Of a DNA stretch of 64,000 bases, positions 1 to 6,811 are shown piece by piece. The stretch is from positions 372,001 through 436,000 of the forward strand of contig NC_013943.1 of assembly GCF_000025725.1 (NCBI RefSeq). Direction: 5' to 3'. This stretch comes from Denitrovibrio acetiphilus DSM 12809. Lineage in GTDB: Bacteria > Chrysiogenota > Deferribacteres > Deferribacterales > Geovibrionaceae. Both the position numbers and the translations under genes were made by a program. Numbering within the stretch: position 1 is the first letter of the stretch; the number at the start of each line of letters is the position of its first letter. The notes below the pieces were generated by a model that was not told the DNA's origin, searched no databases, and was given only the letters and a program-made list of their open reading frames with translations.

Positions 1-243
1 TTCAAGCTTTTATCAGATTTCACAAGGGTGAAGATCCTTTATGTGTTGTCCCTCTCTGAACTTTGTGTTCAGGACATTTCCGAACTGACAGGGGTCTCCC
101 AGTCTGCTGTGTCACATCAGCTTCGTATATTGCGCAACTCCCGTCTCGTCAGCTGGAAGAAAACCGGCAAACAGGTCTTTTACAGCCTAAACAGTGATGC
201 TGTACGTGCCCTGATAGAAAAGGGTATGGAGCACAGTGTTTAA
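1..243 (+). CDS. ArsR-family transcriptional regulator, 3' part (5' end outside the window)
   Basis: The frame is open from base 1 (FKLLSDFTRVKILYVLS...) to TAA at 241-243, so the first residues lie upstream of the window. The 80 visible residues are the core of an ArsR/SmtB winged helix: DISELTGVSQSAVSHQLRIL is the recognition helix pair and RLVSWKKTGKQVFYSL is the wing. This family has dimeric DNA-binding repressors, usually released by metal or redox ligands. A CVC-type metal motif is not evident; the nearest cysteine is in the LCVQD segment, so the ligand cannot be assigned. The last 18 codons and the stop are repeated 172 bp downstream (364-413), which is a separate oddity. Confidence 0.9.
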   Translation, partial: FKLLSDFTRVKILYVLSLSELCVQDISELTGVSQSAVSHQLRILRNSRLVSWKKTGKQVFYSLNSDAVRALIEKGMEHSV

Positions 244-260
244 GGCACAGGATGTGCCTC
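192..260 (+). repeat. Direct repeat, copy 1: 3' end of the arsR-family gene
   Basis: These 69 bp cover the last codons, the stop codon and the first 17 bp after it. They are repeated at 364-432 with only about four mismatches, at a constant offset of 172 bp. The 103 bp between the copies belong to the structured element described at 245-367. Confidence 0.9.
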
Positions 261-367
261 ATGGAGCGAACCGCAGGTTTCAGCGTAATGAGAGCAAAGC
301 GTGACTTTGTTATGTTTTGCGATAGATACAATTCTTTAGGACAAAGAATTGTATTTGCTTAATCAGT
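245..367 (+). other. Structured gene-end element, copy A (possible RNA or mobile element)
   Basis: Four stems can be read in order. Stem 1: GCACA-GGA-TGTGC (245-257). Stem 2: CTCAT 258-262 with ATGAG 288-292. Stem 3: GCAAA 294-298 with TTTGC 316-320. Stem 4: a perfect 12-bp hairpin at 326-354 with loop AGGAC (338-342), then TTGCTTAATCAGT. The same order, the same AGGAC loop and the same TAATCAGT end occur after ilvD at 49465-49575 with different stem bases, so the pairing is conserved rather than the sequence. No protein is encoded. The rest of this non-coding gap (433-537) is AT-rich leader to the next gene, with no feature I can name. Confidence 0.7.
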
Positions 368-432
368 GATGCTGTACATGCCCTGATAGAAAAGGGGATG
401 GAGCACAGTGTTTAAGGCGCAGGATGTGCATC
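364..432 (+). repeat. Direct repeat, copy 2: second, non-coding copy of the arsR-family gene tail
   Basis: This repeats 192-260, including the in-register stop codon at 411-413 and the GCGCA-GGA-TGTGC stem (417-429). It starts right at the CAGT that ends structured element A. It has no upstream reading frame, so it is a displaced gene end rather than a gene. Confidence 0.88.
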
Positions 433-537
433 GTTTAAATTAGTTTTTTATACAGAGTTTTATTTGCAATATAGACAGTGAACCATATTTCATTATATGT
501 GTCATTTTTACACTAACTTTATTTCGGAGATGTCATT

Positions 538-1665
538 ATGCAGTTTTGTAATCTGAAGAAACAGTATCAGGAACTTAAACCTGAGATAGATAATGCGATA
601 GCTCAAGTGCTTGAGCATGGTATGTATGTCGGCGGACCTGAAGTCGGCGAGCTCGAAAAGAAATGCACAGACTTTACAGGTGCAAAATTTGCGAAGGCAT
701 GCAGCTCCGGTACAGATGCCCTTGTGCTTGCACTTATGGCTTACGATGTAGGAGCTGGTGACTATGTCATTACAACCCCATTTACATTCATTGCCACAGC
801 AGAATGCATCTCGCTTGTGGGGGCGAAACCTCTGTTTGTTGACATAGACCCGCAGACATATAACATATGTCCGAAAAAGCTGAAAGAACTTTTAGATACT
901 ACTGATATTCCTGAAGATAAAATAAAAGGTGTTATCACTGTGGATCTTTACGGGCAGTGTGCGGACTATGATGCTATACGTGAAGCAATGAAGGGGCATG
1001 ATCTTTTTCTTGTACAGGATGCAGCACAGTCATTTGGTGCGGCTTATAAGGGCAAAAACGCAGGCTCACAGGGTGATATTGGTACAACTTCATTCTTCCC
1101 GGCTAAACCTTTTGGTTGCTATGGCGACGGCGGTATGGTATTCACTGATGATGCAGAACTTGATCTCAAACTGAACTGGCTGCGCAATCATGGTCAGAAC
1201 GAAAGGTACAACCATAAAATTATTGGTATGAACGGACGTCTTGATACTATTCAGTGTGCAGTGCTGAACGCTAAGTTTGACAGATTCAGGTATGTTGAGA
1301 TTAAAAACAGAAATAACGCAGCTGATAAATATATGGCGCTTCTTAAGCCGCTGGCTGATGCGGGAAAAGTTGTTCTGCCTTATGTGATGCCTGACAGTGT
1401 CCACGTGTGGGCACAGTTTACGCTTAAGGTTGAAGATAGAGACGGGCTTATGGCTCATCTCCAGAAGAATGATATCCCGTGTGCTATCCACTATCCGAAG
1501 CCTCTGCATATGCAGGAAGCTTTTGCAGATCTCGGATACAAAAAGGGCGATTTCCCTATTTGCGAAGAGATGGGTAAGAAAGTTATAAGTCTTCCCATGT
1601 GTGCATATAAGGAAGATGGTGAAATAGAAGAAGTGTGTGAAGTAATAAGTTCATTCTACAAGTAA
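538..1665 (+). CDS. DegT/DnrJ/EryC1/StrS-type PLP sugar aminotransferase (WbpE-like)
   Basis: A 375-residue PLP-dependent enzyme of the family that aminates keto-sugar nucleotides for surface polysaccharides. Visible family blocks: SSGTDALVLAL (phosphate-binding turn, about 57-67), FTFIATAECISLVGAKP, LYGQCADYDAI, DAAQSFGAAYKGK, and SFFPAKPFGCYGDGG, whose lysine should carry the PLP. The pattern LYGQCADYDAI followed by HGQNERYNHKIIGMNGRLDTIQ resembles WbpE/WlbC enzymes, which make UDP-2-acetamido-3-amino sugars, but the substrate is inferred. An RBS, GGAG, precedes ATG 538. No other sugar genes flank it inside the window; the pse genes are about 58 kb away. Confidence 0.93.
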   Translation: MQFCNLKKQYQELKPEIDNAIAQVLEHGMYVGGPEVGELEKKCTDFTGAKFAKACSSGTDALVLALMAYDVGAGDYVITTPFTFIATAECISLVGAKPLFVDIDPQTYNICPKKLKELLDTTDIPEDKIKGVITVDLYGQCADYDAIREAMKGHDLFLVQDAAQSFGAAYKGKNAGSQGDIGTTSFFPAKPFGCYGDGGMVFTDDAELDLKLNWLRNHGQNERYNHKIIGMNGRLDTIQCAVLNAKFDRFRYVEIKNRNNAADKYMALLKPLADAGKVVLPYVMPDSVHVWAQFTLKVEDRDGLMAHLQKNDIPCAIHYPKPLHMQEAFADLGYKKGDFPICEEMGKKVISLPMCAYKEDGEIEEVCEVISSFYK

Positions 1666-1732
1666 GATAACCGCTGTGGGCGGGGCTTGTAAGGAACTTT
1701 TAGAAAGTTTATAAAAAAATCTAACAAAAAGC

Positions 1733-1761
1733 TTGACATATTTTTGCTTAGGTTATACTAT
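1733..1761 (+). promoter_or_regulatory. Sigma-70-like promoter of the tRNA-tuf-secE block
   Basis: TTGACA at 1733-1738 is followed by GTTATACTAT. The -10 could be TACTAT (17-bp spacer) or TATACT (15-bp spacer). It lies about 30 bp before the first tRNA, after the only sizeable gap upstream, so it fits a strong stable-RNA promoter. Confidence 0.75.
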
Positions 1762-1789
1762 TTGCCTCCGTTTTGATGCGGAAACTTCA

Positions 1790-1862
1790 GCTGGTGTAGC
1801 TCAAACGGTAGAGCAACTGACTTGTAATCAGTAGGTTGTAGGTTCAAGTCCTATCACCAGCT
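1790..1862 (+). tRNA. tRNA-Thr (anticodon TGT)
   Basis: A full cloverleaf: acceptor GCTGGTG/CACCAGC, anticodon stem ACTGA/TCAGT around CTTGTAA, T-arm GGTTCAAGTCC. Discriminator T; CCA is not encoded. First of four tRNAs leading into tuf. Confidence 0.95.
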
Positions 1863-1902
1863 TTTAATAAGATGTATATCCGGTGTACGCCGGGCACGTG
1901 TA

Positions 1903-1985
1903 GGGGAGATACCCAAGTGGCCAAAGGGGGCAGGCTGTAAACCTGTTGTCGTATGACTTCGAAGGTTCGAATCCTTCTCTCCCCA
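1903..1985 (+). tRNA. tRNA-Tyr (anticodon GTA)
   Basis: A class II tRNA of 83 nt with a long variable arm. Acceptor GGGGAGA/TCTCCCC, anticodon loop CTGTAAA, T-arm AGGTTCGAATCCT, discriminator A. CCA is not encoded. Confidence 0.95.
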
Positions 1986-1996
1986 CTTTAATGTTA

Positions 1997-2070
1997 GCGG
2001 GTGTAGCTCAGTTGGCTAGAGCATCAGCCTTCCAAGCTGAGGGTCACGGGTTCGAGTCCCGTTACCCGCT
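1997..2070 (+). tRNA. tRNA-Gly (anticodon TCC)
   Basis: Acceptor GCGGGTG/TACCCGC (one G-U pair), anticodon stem TCAGC/GCTGA around CTTCCAA, T-arm CGGGTTCGAGTCCCG. CCA is not encoded. Confidence 0.95.
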
Positions 2071-2103
2071 CTTTTTTCTAAAGTGGCTTTTATGAAATAA
2101 GGA

Positions 2104-2133
2104 CGGACGATAGAGTTACGTCTGTTTTTTTTT
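2104..2133 (+). terminator. Possible weak intrinsic terminator or processing hairpin between tRNAs
   Basis: CGGACG (2104-2109) can pair with CGTCTG (2119-2124) with one G-U pair, followed by nine T residues. It sits inside the tRNA cluster, before the last tRNA-Thr and tuf. If active it would only partly stop transcription and so lower tuf relative to the tRNAs. Confidence 0.4.
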
Positions 2134-2138
2134 ATATT

Positions 2139-2212
<74 letters not shown>

Positions 2213-2236
2213 TTGACTTGAGGAGGACAGATCAAG

Positions 2237-3421
2237 ATGGCCAAGGCAAAATTTGAAAGGAAGAAACCTCACGTAAACGTGGGTACAATCGGTCACGTAG
2301 ACCATGGTAAAACAACCCTTACAGCCGCAATGACAACAGTTCTTAGTAAGCGCGGTTTTTGTGAGGCAGTGGATTTCGCAAATATCGACAAAGCTCCAGA
2401 AGAGCGTGAGCGCGGTATAACCATTGCGACATCTCACGTCGAATACGAATCAGAAGTTCGCCACTACGCACACGTAGACTGTCCGGGTCACGCGGATTAT
2501 GTAAAAAACATGATCACAGGTGCCGCACAGATGGACGGAGCAATTCTTGTAGTAAGTGCATCTGACGGTCCTATGCCTCAGACACGTGAGCACATCCTTC
2601 TTGCACGTCAGGTAGGAGTTCCTACGATAGTAGTCTTCATGAACAAATGTGACATGGTAGACGACGAAGAGCTTCTTGAGCTTGTAGAGCTTGAGATCCG
2701 TGATCTTCTCAGTGCTTATGAGTTTCCTGGCGATGATACACCAATCATTCAGGGATCAGCTCTTAAAGCTCTTGAAGGTGATGTAGCTTATGAAGAGAAA
2801 ATAATAGAGCTTGTCCAGGCACTTGATGATTTCATTCCTGAACCTGAGCGTGACATAGATAAGCCTTTTATTATGCCTATCGAGGATGTATTTTCAATTT
2901 CCGGACGTGGTACAGTTGTGACAGGACGTATTGAGCGTGGAGTTGTAAAAGTATCTGAAGAGATTGAGATCGTAGGTATTAAAGATACAGTAAAGACAGT
3001 AGTAACCGGAGTTGAGATGTTCCGTAAACTTCTTGATCAGGGTGAGGCTGGAGATAATGTCGGAGTACTTCTCCGTGGTATCAAGAAAGATGACGTAGAG
3101 CGTGGTCAGGTGCTTGCTAAGCCAGGTTCCATCACCCCTCACCGTAAGTTTAAAGCAGAAGCTTATATCCTTACTAAAGAGGAAGGCGGCCGCCACACCC
3201 CATTTTTCACAGGCTACCGTCCACAGTTCTATTTCAGAACTACAGACGTGACAGGCATCATCACACTTCCTGAGGGAGTAGAGATGGTAATGCCTGGTGA
3301 CAACATCTCTTGTGATGTGGAGCTTATCACTCCGATTGCAATGGACGCAGGTCTTCGTTTCGCTATCCGTGAGGGTGGTAGAACAGTTGGTGCCGGTGTT
3401 GTAACAGAGATATCGGAGTAA
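2237..3421 (+). CDS. tuf: Elongation factor Tu, first copy
   Basis: This 394-residue GTPase delivers aminoacyl-tRNA to the ribosomal A site. G1 GHVDHGKT (about 18-25), switch region ERERGITI, G3 DCPGHADY, G4 NKCD and G5 GSALKAL are all intact, followed by the two beta-barrel domains. GAGGAGG precedes ATG. The protein is identical to the second copy at 18168-19352. By eye the DNA also matches from ATG to the penultimate serine codon (TCG here, TCT there), while flanks differ completely, as expected from gene conversion. It lies in the tRNA-tuf-rpmG-secE-nusG order. Confidence 0.98.
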   Translation: MAKAKFERKKPHVNVGTIGHVDHGKTTLTAAMTTVLSKRGFCEAVDFANIDKAPEERERGITIATSHVEYESEVRHYAHVDCPGHADYVKNMITGAAQMDGAILVVSASDGPMPQTREHILLARQVGVPTIVVFMNKCDMVDDEELLELVELEIRDLLSAYEFPGDDTPIIQGSALKALEGDVAYEEKIIELVQALDDFIPEPERDIDKPFIMPIEDVFSISGRGTVVTGRIERGVVKVSEEIEIVGIKDTVKTVVTGVEMFRKLLDQGEAGDNVGVLLRGIKKDDVERGQVLAKPGSITPHRKFKAEAYILTKEEGGRHTPFFTGYRPQFYFRTTDVTGIITLPEGVEMVMPGDNISCDVELITPIAMDAGLRFAIREGGRTVGAGVVTEISE

Positions 3422-3425
3422 CAGA

Positions 3426-3575
3426 ATGAGAGAAAAAGTAATCCTTGCCTGTACTGAGTGCAAGAACAGAAACTATACAACTACCAAGAATAAAAAAACT
3501 ATGACTGGTAAGCTTGAGTTGATGAAGTATTGCAGAACAGACAGGAAGCATACTCTACACAAAGAAACTAAATAG
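3426..3575 (+). CDS. rpmG: 50S ribosomal protein L33
   Basis: A 49-residue protein starting 5 bp after the tuf stop: [20 protein letters not shown]. It ends in [17 protein letters not shown]33 lies near the ribosomal E site. The N-terminal CxxC pair of a zinc ribbon is present, but the second pair keeps only one cysteine (YCRTD), so three of the four usual ligands are cysteine. Length and position between tuf and tRNA-Trp/secE are standard. Confidence 0.95.
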   Translation: MREKVILACTECKNRNYTTTKNKKTMTGKLELMKYCRTDRKHTLHKETK

Positions 3576-3596
3576 TTTAAATAATACAAAGGATGC

Positions 3597-3672
3597 AGGC
3601 TAGTAGCTCAATTGGCAGAGCACCGGTCTCCAAAACCGGGGGTTGGAAGTTCGAGTCTTCTCTGGCCTGCCA
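3597..3672 (+). tRNA. tRNA-Trp (anticodon CCA), 3' CCA encoded
   Basis: Acceptor AGGCTAG/CTGGCCT (one G-U pair), anticodon stem CCGGT/ACCGG around CTCCAAA, discriminator G, then an encoded CCA at 3670-3672. The other tRNAs here do not encode CCA. It sits between rpmG and secE, a widely conserved place for tRNA-Trp. Confidence 0.95.
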
Positions 3673-3707
3673 TTATCATCCTTTAACTTACAAACGAGTT
3701 TAATCAT

Positions 3708-3887
3708 ATGGGCAAGTGGTCTAAGTTTTATAATGAAGTCAAAGAAGAGCTCAAGAAAGTGGTATGGCCTACGAAGGAATCCACAATCGGTACAACAGGT
3801 GTTGTTATCGCTATCTGCATAGTGTGCGCTATCTTCATGGGTGTTGTTGATTTCGGGCTCGCTAAGATTACTCAGTTTATATACTAG
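3708..3887 (+). CDS. secE: Preprotein translocase subunit SecE
   Basis: A short 59-residue SecE: MGKWSKFYNEVKEELKKVVW with WPTKES, the conserved amphipathic helix, then one membrane segment (about residues 28-55). SecE clamps SecY in the SecYEG channel. It is the single-span form. nusG starts 10 bp downstream. Confidence 0.95.
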   Translation: MGKWSKFYNEVKEELKKVVWPTKESTIGTTGVVIAICIVCAIFMGVVDFGLAKITQFIY

Positions 3888-3897
3888 GTAGACAAAC

Positions 3898-4422
3898 ATG
3901 GCAAAACAGTGGTACGTGGTTCACACCTATTCAGGATTCGAGAAGCGTGTTGTTACGCTACTTGAAGAAAAGGTGAAAAACGAGAAGCTCGCAGATCAGA
4001 TCGACGATGTTCTGATCCCTACAGAAGATGTAATAGAGCTTAAGAAAGGAAAAAAGAAGGTCAGTAAAAAGAAGACCTTCCCTGGCTATATTCTTGTGCA
4101 CATGGAAATGAGCACCACCAACTGGCATGTCGTTAAAAGCATTCCTAAGGTGACTGGCTTTGTGGGCGGAATAAACCCCGTTCCTATCCCTGAACATGAT
4201 GTTAAAGCCATGATAGACCTTGCTAAATCAGAATCTCCCAGAATCGCTTCTAAATATGTTGAAGGCGACACTGTGGAAGTTATTGACGGACCATTCCTCG
4301 GTTTCACAGGTACTGTGGACGAGGTTAATCCTGACAAAGAGAAGGTACGCGTTATCGTAAGTATTTTCGGAAGACAAACCCCTGTAGAGCTTGATTATCT
4401 ACAGGTTAAAAGAGTGGGTTAA
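3898..4422 (+). CDS. nusG: Transcription termination/antitermination factor NusG
   Basis: 174 residues. The NGN domain ([16 protein letters not shown]) binds the RNA polymerase clamp. The C-terminal KOW domain ([19 protein letters not shown], about 120-174) contacts Rho or S10. Placement between secE and rplK is universal in bacteria. The stop codon runs into a hairpin (4421-4451). Confidence 0.97.
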   Translation: MAKQWYVVHTYSGFEKRVVTLLEEKVKNEKLADQIDDVLIPTEDVIELKKGKKKVSKKKTFPGYILVHMEMSTTNWHVVKSIPKVTGFVGGINPVPIPEHDVKAMIDLAKSESPRIASKYVEGDTVEVIDGPFLGFTGTVDEVNPDKEKVRVIVSIFGRQTPVELDYLQVKRVG

Positions 4423-4491
4423 CGGAAGGACCGGTTTTCGGACTTTCCGTTAAAGAAATAAAGAGCAAATTCGCTGACAGTGCGGGTTTGC
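4421..4491 (+). promoter_or_regulatory. Two consecutive hairpins in the nusG-rplK spacer (probable rplK leader/attenuator)
   Basis: Hairpin 1 pairs AACGGAA (4421-4427) with TTCCGTT (4445-4451), with CCG/CGG inside. Hairpin 2 pairs GCAAA (4465-4469) with TTTGC (4487-4491), with CGC/GCG inside, followed by CCCTTTTGCG. In many bacteria the mRNA before rplK-rplA carries the L1 autoregulatory site. This spacer (4423-4569) is the right place, but I cannot match the L1 consensus with certainty. Confidence 0.5.
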
Positions 4492-4569
4492 CCTTTTGCG
4501 TATTGAAACCACAGGGCTATATGCCCTGATAAAAAACTAAGGTTTTATATAAACCGGAGGTTTAGTTAG

Positions 4570-4992
4570 ATGGCCAAGAAAGTATCAGGTCAGCTTAAAC
4601 TCCAGATTCCGGCAGGGAAGGCAAACCCTTCTCCTCCAGTTGGTCCCGCGCTCGGTCAGCGTGGTGTCAACATTATGGATTTTTGCAAGGCCTTCAACGC
4701 TGAGACACAGAACCTGGGTGACTCTATCATTCCTGTGGTAATCACAGTTTATGAAGACAGAAGTTTCTCTTTTGTAACAAAGACACCGCCAGTTTCTGAC
4801 CTAATCAAAAAAGAGCTGAGTATTAAAAGTGCATCCCAGACACCCGGAAAGGCTGTTGCGGGACACCTGAAAAAAGATCAGCTGCAGAAGATTGCGGAGA
4901 TCAAACTTCCCGATCTTAACACAAACGATGTAGAACAGGCGATGAAAATTGTCGCAGGTTCAGCCCGCAGTATGGGCATCACAACAGACTAA
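4570..4992 (+). CDS. rplK: 50S ribosomal protein L11
   Basis: 140 residues, full length. The start [20 protein letters not shown] is the typical N-terminal domain, which contacts EF-G and the L7/L12 stalk base. The C-terminal domain (from about 75) binds the 23S GTPase-associated region. GGAGG lies 9 bp before ATG. First gene of the rplK-rplA-rplJ-rplL run. Confidence 0.97.
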   Translation: MAKKVSGQLKLQIPAGKANPSPPVGPALGQRGVNIMDFCKAFNAETQNLGDSIIPVVITVYEDRSFSFVTKTPPVSDLIKKELSIKSASQTPGKAVAGHLKKDQLQKIAEIKLPDLNTNDVEQAMKIVAGSARSMGITTD

Positions 4993-5002
4993 GAGGTGAA
5001 TC

Positions 5003-5701
5003 ATGGCTAGAGGAAAACAGTACCAGGCTGCCTCAGGTAAGATAGACTCAGAAAAATCTTACAACCTGGAAGAGGCTATAGCTCTCGCTAAAGAAGCCGC
5101 ATTCGCTAAGTTCGACGAAACTATTGATATTGCTGTTAAACTGGGTGTAAATCCTAAACATGCAGATCAGATGGTTCGCGGATCAGTGAGTCTTCCCCAC
5201 GGTACAGGACGCGACGTAAAAGTTCTTGTATTTTGCAAAGGCGACAAACAGAAAGATGCACAGGATGCCGGCGCTGACTTTGTCGGCGACGACGAACTTA
5301 TCGCAAGGGTTCAGGACGGATGGACTGATTTTGACAAAGTAGTAGCAACACCTGACATGATGGCTCAGGTGGGTAAATTGGGTAAGGTTCTCGGGCCAAG
5401 AGGTCTTATGCCTAACCCTAAAGTAGGAACAGTAACACAAGACGTAGCAAAAGTTGTTAAAGAGCTTAAAGCAGGTATGATCGAATTCAGAGTCGACAAA
5501 GTAGGTATAATCCACTCTGTCGTCGGAAAGAAAAGTTTTGAAGACGGTAAGCTGAAAGATAACATCACAGCGTTGCTTGACACACTGGTCAAGCTGAAAC
5601 CGGCAAGTGCCAAAGGGCAATATGTTAGGGGCATTTATATTTCTGCAACGATGGGCCCCAGAGTCAAACTTGACCACTCAAAAATAGTGAACGAACTGTA
5701 A
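5003..5701 (+). CDS. rplA: 50S ribosomal protein L1
   Basis: 232 residues, the usual length. L1 forms the mobile E-site stalk and represses its own operon by binding the mRNA leader. Family blocks seen: [27 protein letters not shown] and the C-terminal [12 protein letters not shown]. The RBS AGAGGTGA precedes ATG; the gene starts 10 bp after rplK. Confidence 0.97.
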   Translation: MARGKQYQAASGKIDSEKSYNLEEAIALAKEAAFAKFDETIDIAVKLGVNPKHADQMVRGSVSLPHGTGRDVKVLVFCKGDKQKDAQDAGADFVGDDELIARVQDGWTDFDKVVATPDMMAQVGKLGKVLGPRGLMPNPKVGTVTQDVAKVVKELKAGMIEFRVDKVGIIHSVVGKKSFEDGKLKDNITALLDTLVKLKPASAKGQYVRGIYISATMGPRVKLDHSKIVNEL

Positions 5702-5714
5702 CAACAGAAACTAA

Positions 5715-5800
5715 TTCTGGTTAAAGAAGCAGGTTTCGCATTATAAAATGTGTGTAAATCTCCTGCGGAAACCGGTTGATATACAACCGGAAACGGAGGA
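5715..5800 (+). ncRNA. L10 leader (autoregulatory mRNA structure before rplJ)
   Basis: GGTTAAAGAAGCAGG pairs through GCAGG (5729-5733) with CCTGC (5762-5766). This is followed by GGAAACCGG and a perfect 7-bp hairpin CCGGTTG-ATATA-CAACCGG (5772-5790) just before the rplJ RBS. The pattern and place match the bacterial L10 leader family, at which the L10-L12 complex represses rplJL translation. A covariance search with that family would settle it. Confidence 0.72.
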
Positions 5801-5805
5801 ACAGC

Positions 5806-6324
5806 GTGAAAAAAGCTGATAAAGAACAACTGGTAGCTGAGCTTAGTGCTCAGGTAAAAGATTCCGATGCGCTGTTTTTGACGAACTACAAAGGTCTTAC
5901 ATATCTTCAGCAGACTGCTGTAAGAAGTGAGATCAAAGAAAAAGGTAGCGATTTCAAAGTCGTCAAAAACACACTTTTGAAAATTGCTCTTAACAACAAC
6001 GATATAGACTCTATGGATTCATACCTCGTAGAGCCTACTGCATGTGCTATTGTTACCGGCGACGTTGCTGCTGTCGCTAAAACAATCAAGAAATACGCGA
6101 AAGAATTTGATAAGTTTGAAATTAAAGCTGGTTACCTCGACGGTAACGTACTCACAGCAAATGATGTTAATGTACTGGCAGACCTGCCGAGCCGCGACGA
6201 GCTGCTTGCTAAAATGCTCAGTAGCATGAACGCTCCTGTGTCCAACTTCGTATCGCTTCTTGCTAATATTCCAAGAAGCCTCGTGAACGTGCTGACCGCT
6301 GTGAAAGATAAAAAAGATAACTAA
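5806..6324 (+). CDS. rplJ: 50S ribosomal protein L10
   Basis: 172 residues from GTG 5806, preceded by CGGAGGAACAGC. L10 anchors L7/L12 dimers on the stalk base. The start [20 protein letters not shown] and [17 protein letters not shown] are typical. An in-frame TTG at 5776 falls inside the L10 leader hairpin and has no RBS, so it is not used. The hydrophobic C-terminal helix (about 145-172) is the L12 docking site. Confidence 0.96.
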   Translation: MKKADKEQLVAELSAQVKDSDALFLTNYKGLTYLQQTAVRSEIKEKGSDFKVVKNTLLKIALNNNDIDSMDSYLVEPTACAIVTGDVAAVAKTIKKYAKEFDKFEIKAGYLDGNVLTANDVNVLADLPSRDELLAKMLSSMNAPVSNFVSLLANIPRSLVNVLTAVKDKKDN

Positions 6325-6338
6325 TCAGGAGAGACAAA

Positions 6339-6719
6339 ATGTCAGTAACTAAAGAACAAGTAATTGAATTTATCGAGAACATGACTGTTATCGAGCTTTC
6401 TGAGCTCGTAAAAGAACTCGAAGACAAATTTGGTGTTTCCGCATCTGCTCCAGTTGCTATGATGGCTGCTGGCCCTGCAGCTGGCGGCGAAGCAGCTGCT
6501 GCTGAGCAAACAGAATTCACTGTTGAACTTACAGCCGCTGGCGATAAAAAAGTACAGGTTATTAAAGTTGTACGTGAGATCACAGGTCTCGGACTTAAAG
6601 AAGCTAAGGCTCTTGTTGACGGTGCTCCTGCTCCTGTTAAAGAAGGCGTATCTAAAGAAGAAGCTGAAGAGCTTAAAGCTAAAATCGAAGAAGCAGGCGC
6701 TTCTGTAACAGTTAAGTAA
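6339..6719 (+). CDS. rplL: 50S ribosomal protein L7/L12
   Basis: 126 residues. N-terminal dimer domain (1-35), an alanine/glycine-rich hinge ([14 protein letters not shown], about 44-57) and the C-terminal factor-binding domain ending in [10 protein letters not shown]. It recruits translational GTPases. AGGAGAG precedes ATG. A terminator-like hairpin follows before rpoB. Confidence 0.97.
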   Translation: MSVTKEQVIEFIENMTVIELSELVKELEDKFGVSASAPVAMMAAGPAAGGEAAAAEQTEFTVELTAAGDKKVQVIKVVREITGLGLKEAKALVDGAPAPVKEGVSKEEAEELKAKIEEAGASVTVK

Positions 6720-6756
6720 TTTCAGTAAACTACTGATATTAAAGCATTAATAGTAT

Positions 6757-6788
6757 GGGGGAGCACTGTCTCCCCCGTCTTTCGTTTA
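6757..6788 (+). terminator. Attenuator-like hairpin between rplL and rpoB
   Basis: GGGGGAG (6757-6763) pairs perfectly with CTCCCCC (6770-6776) around CACTGT and is followed by GTCTTTCGTTT. A partial terminator at this point is known in other bacteria and sets the RpoB:L12 ratio. The U-tract is interrupted, which fits partial readthrough. Confidence 0.65.
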
Positions 6789-6811
6789 AAAATTACCGGA
6801 AGGTGAAACGA

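Noticed and set aside
245-367. Structured element as an integron attC site, a hammerhead ribozyme or a T-box
   Set aside because: No GTTRRRY/RYYYAAC ends, no CTGATGA...GAAA core, and no T-box sequence. The four-stem order with AGGAC loop does not match these.
245-367. Hairpin with AGGAC loop as a simple intrinsic terminator
   Set aside because: The copy A stem is AT-rich and not followed by a T-tract, and the flanking conserved stems and gene-tail duplication need another explanation.
1090-1509. Long open frame on the minus strand inside the aminotransferase gene
   Set aside because: Antisense to a clear gene; no family pattern and no RBS. The same applies to many antisense frames in rpoB, rpoC, tuf and polA.
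538-1665. Naming the first aminotransferase wbpE
   Set aside because: Similar blocks are seen, but no other genes of the diacetamido-uronic acid pathway are nearby, so the symbol is left empty.
6755-6811. Longer rpoB start at ATG 6755
   Set aside because: The codon lies at the foot of a GC-rich attenuator hairpin with no RBS, and the added residues do not resemble RpoB. ATG 6812 has a proper RBS.
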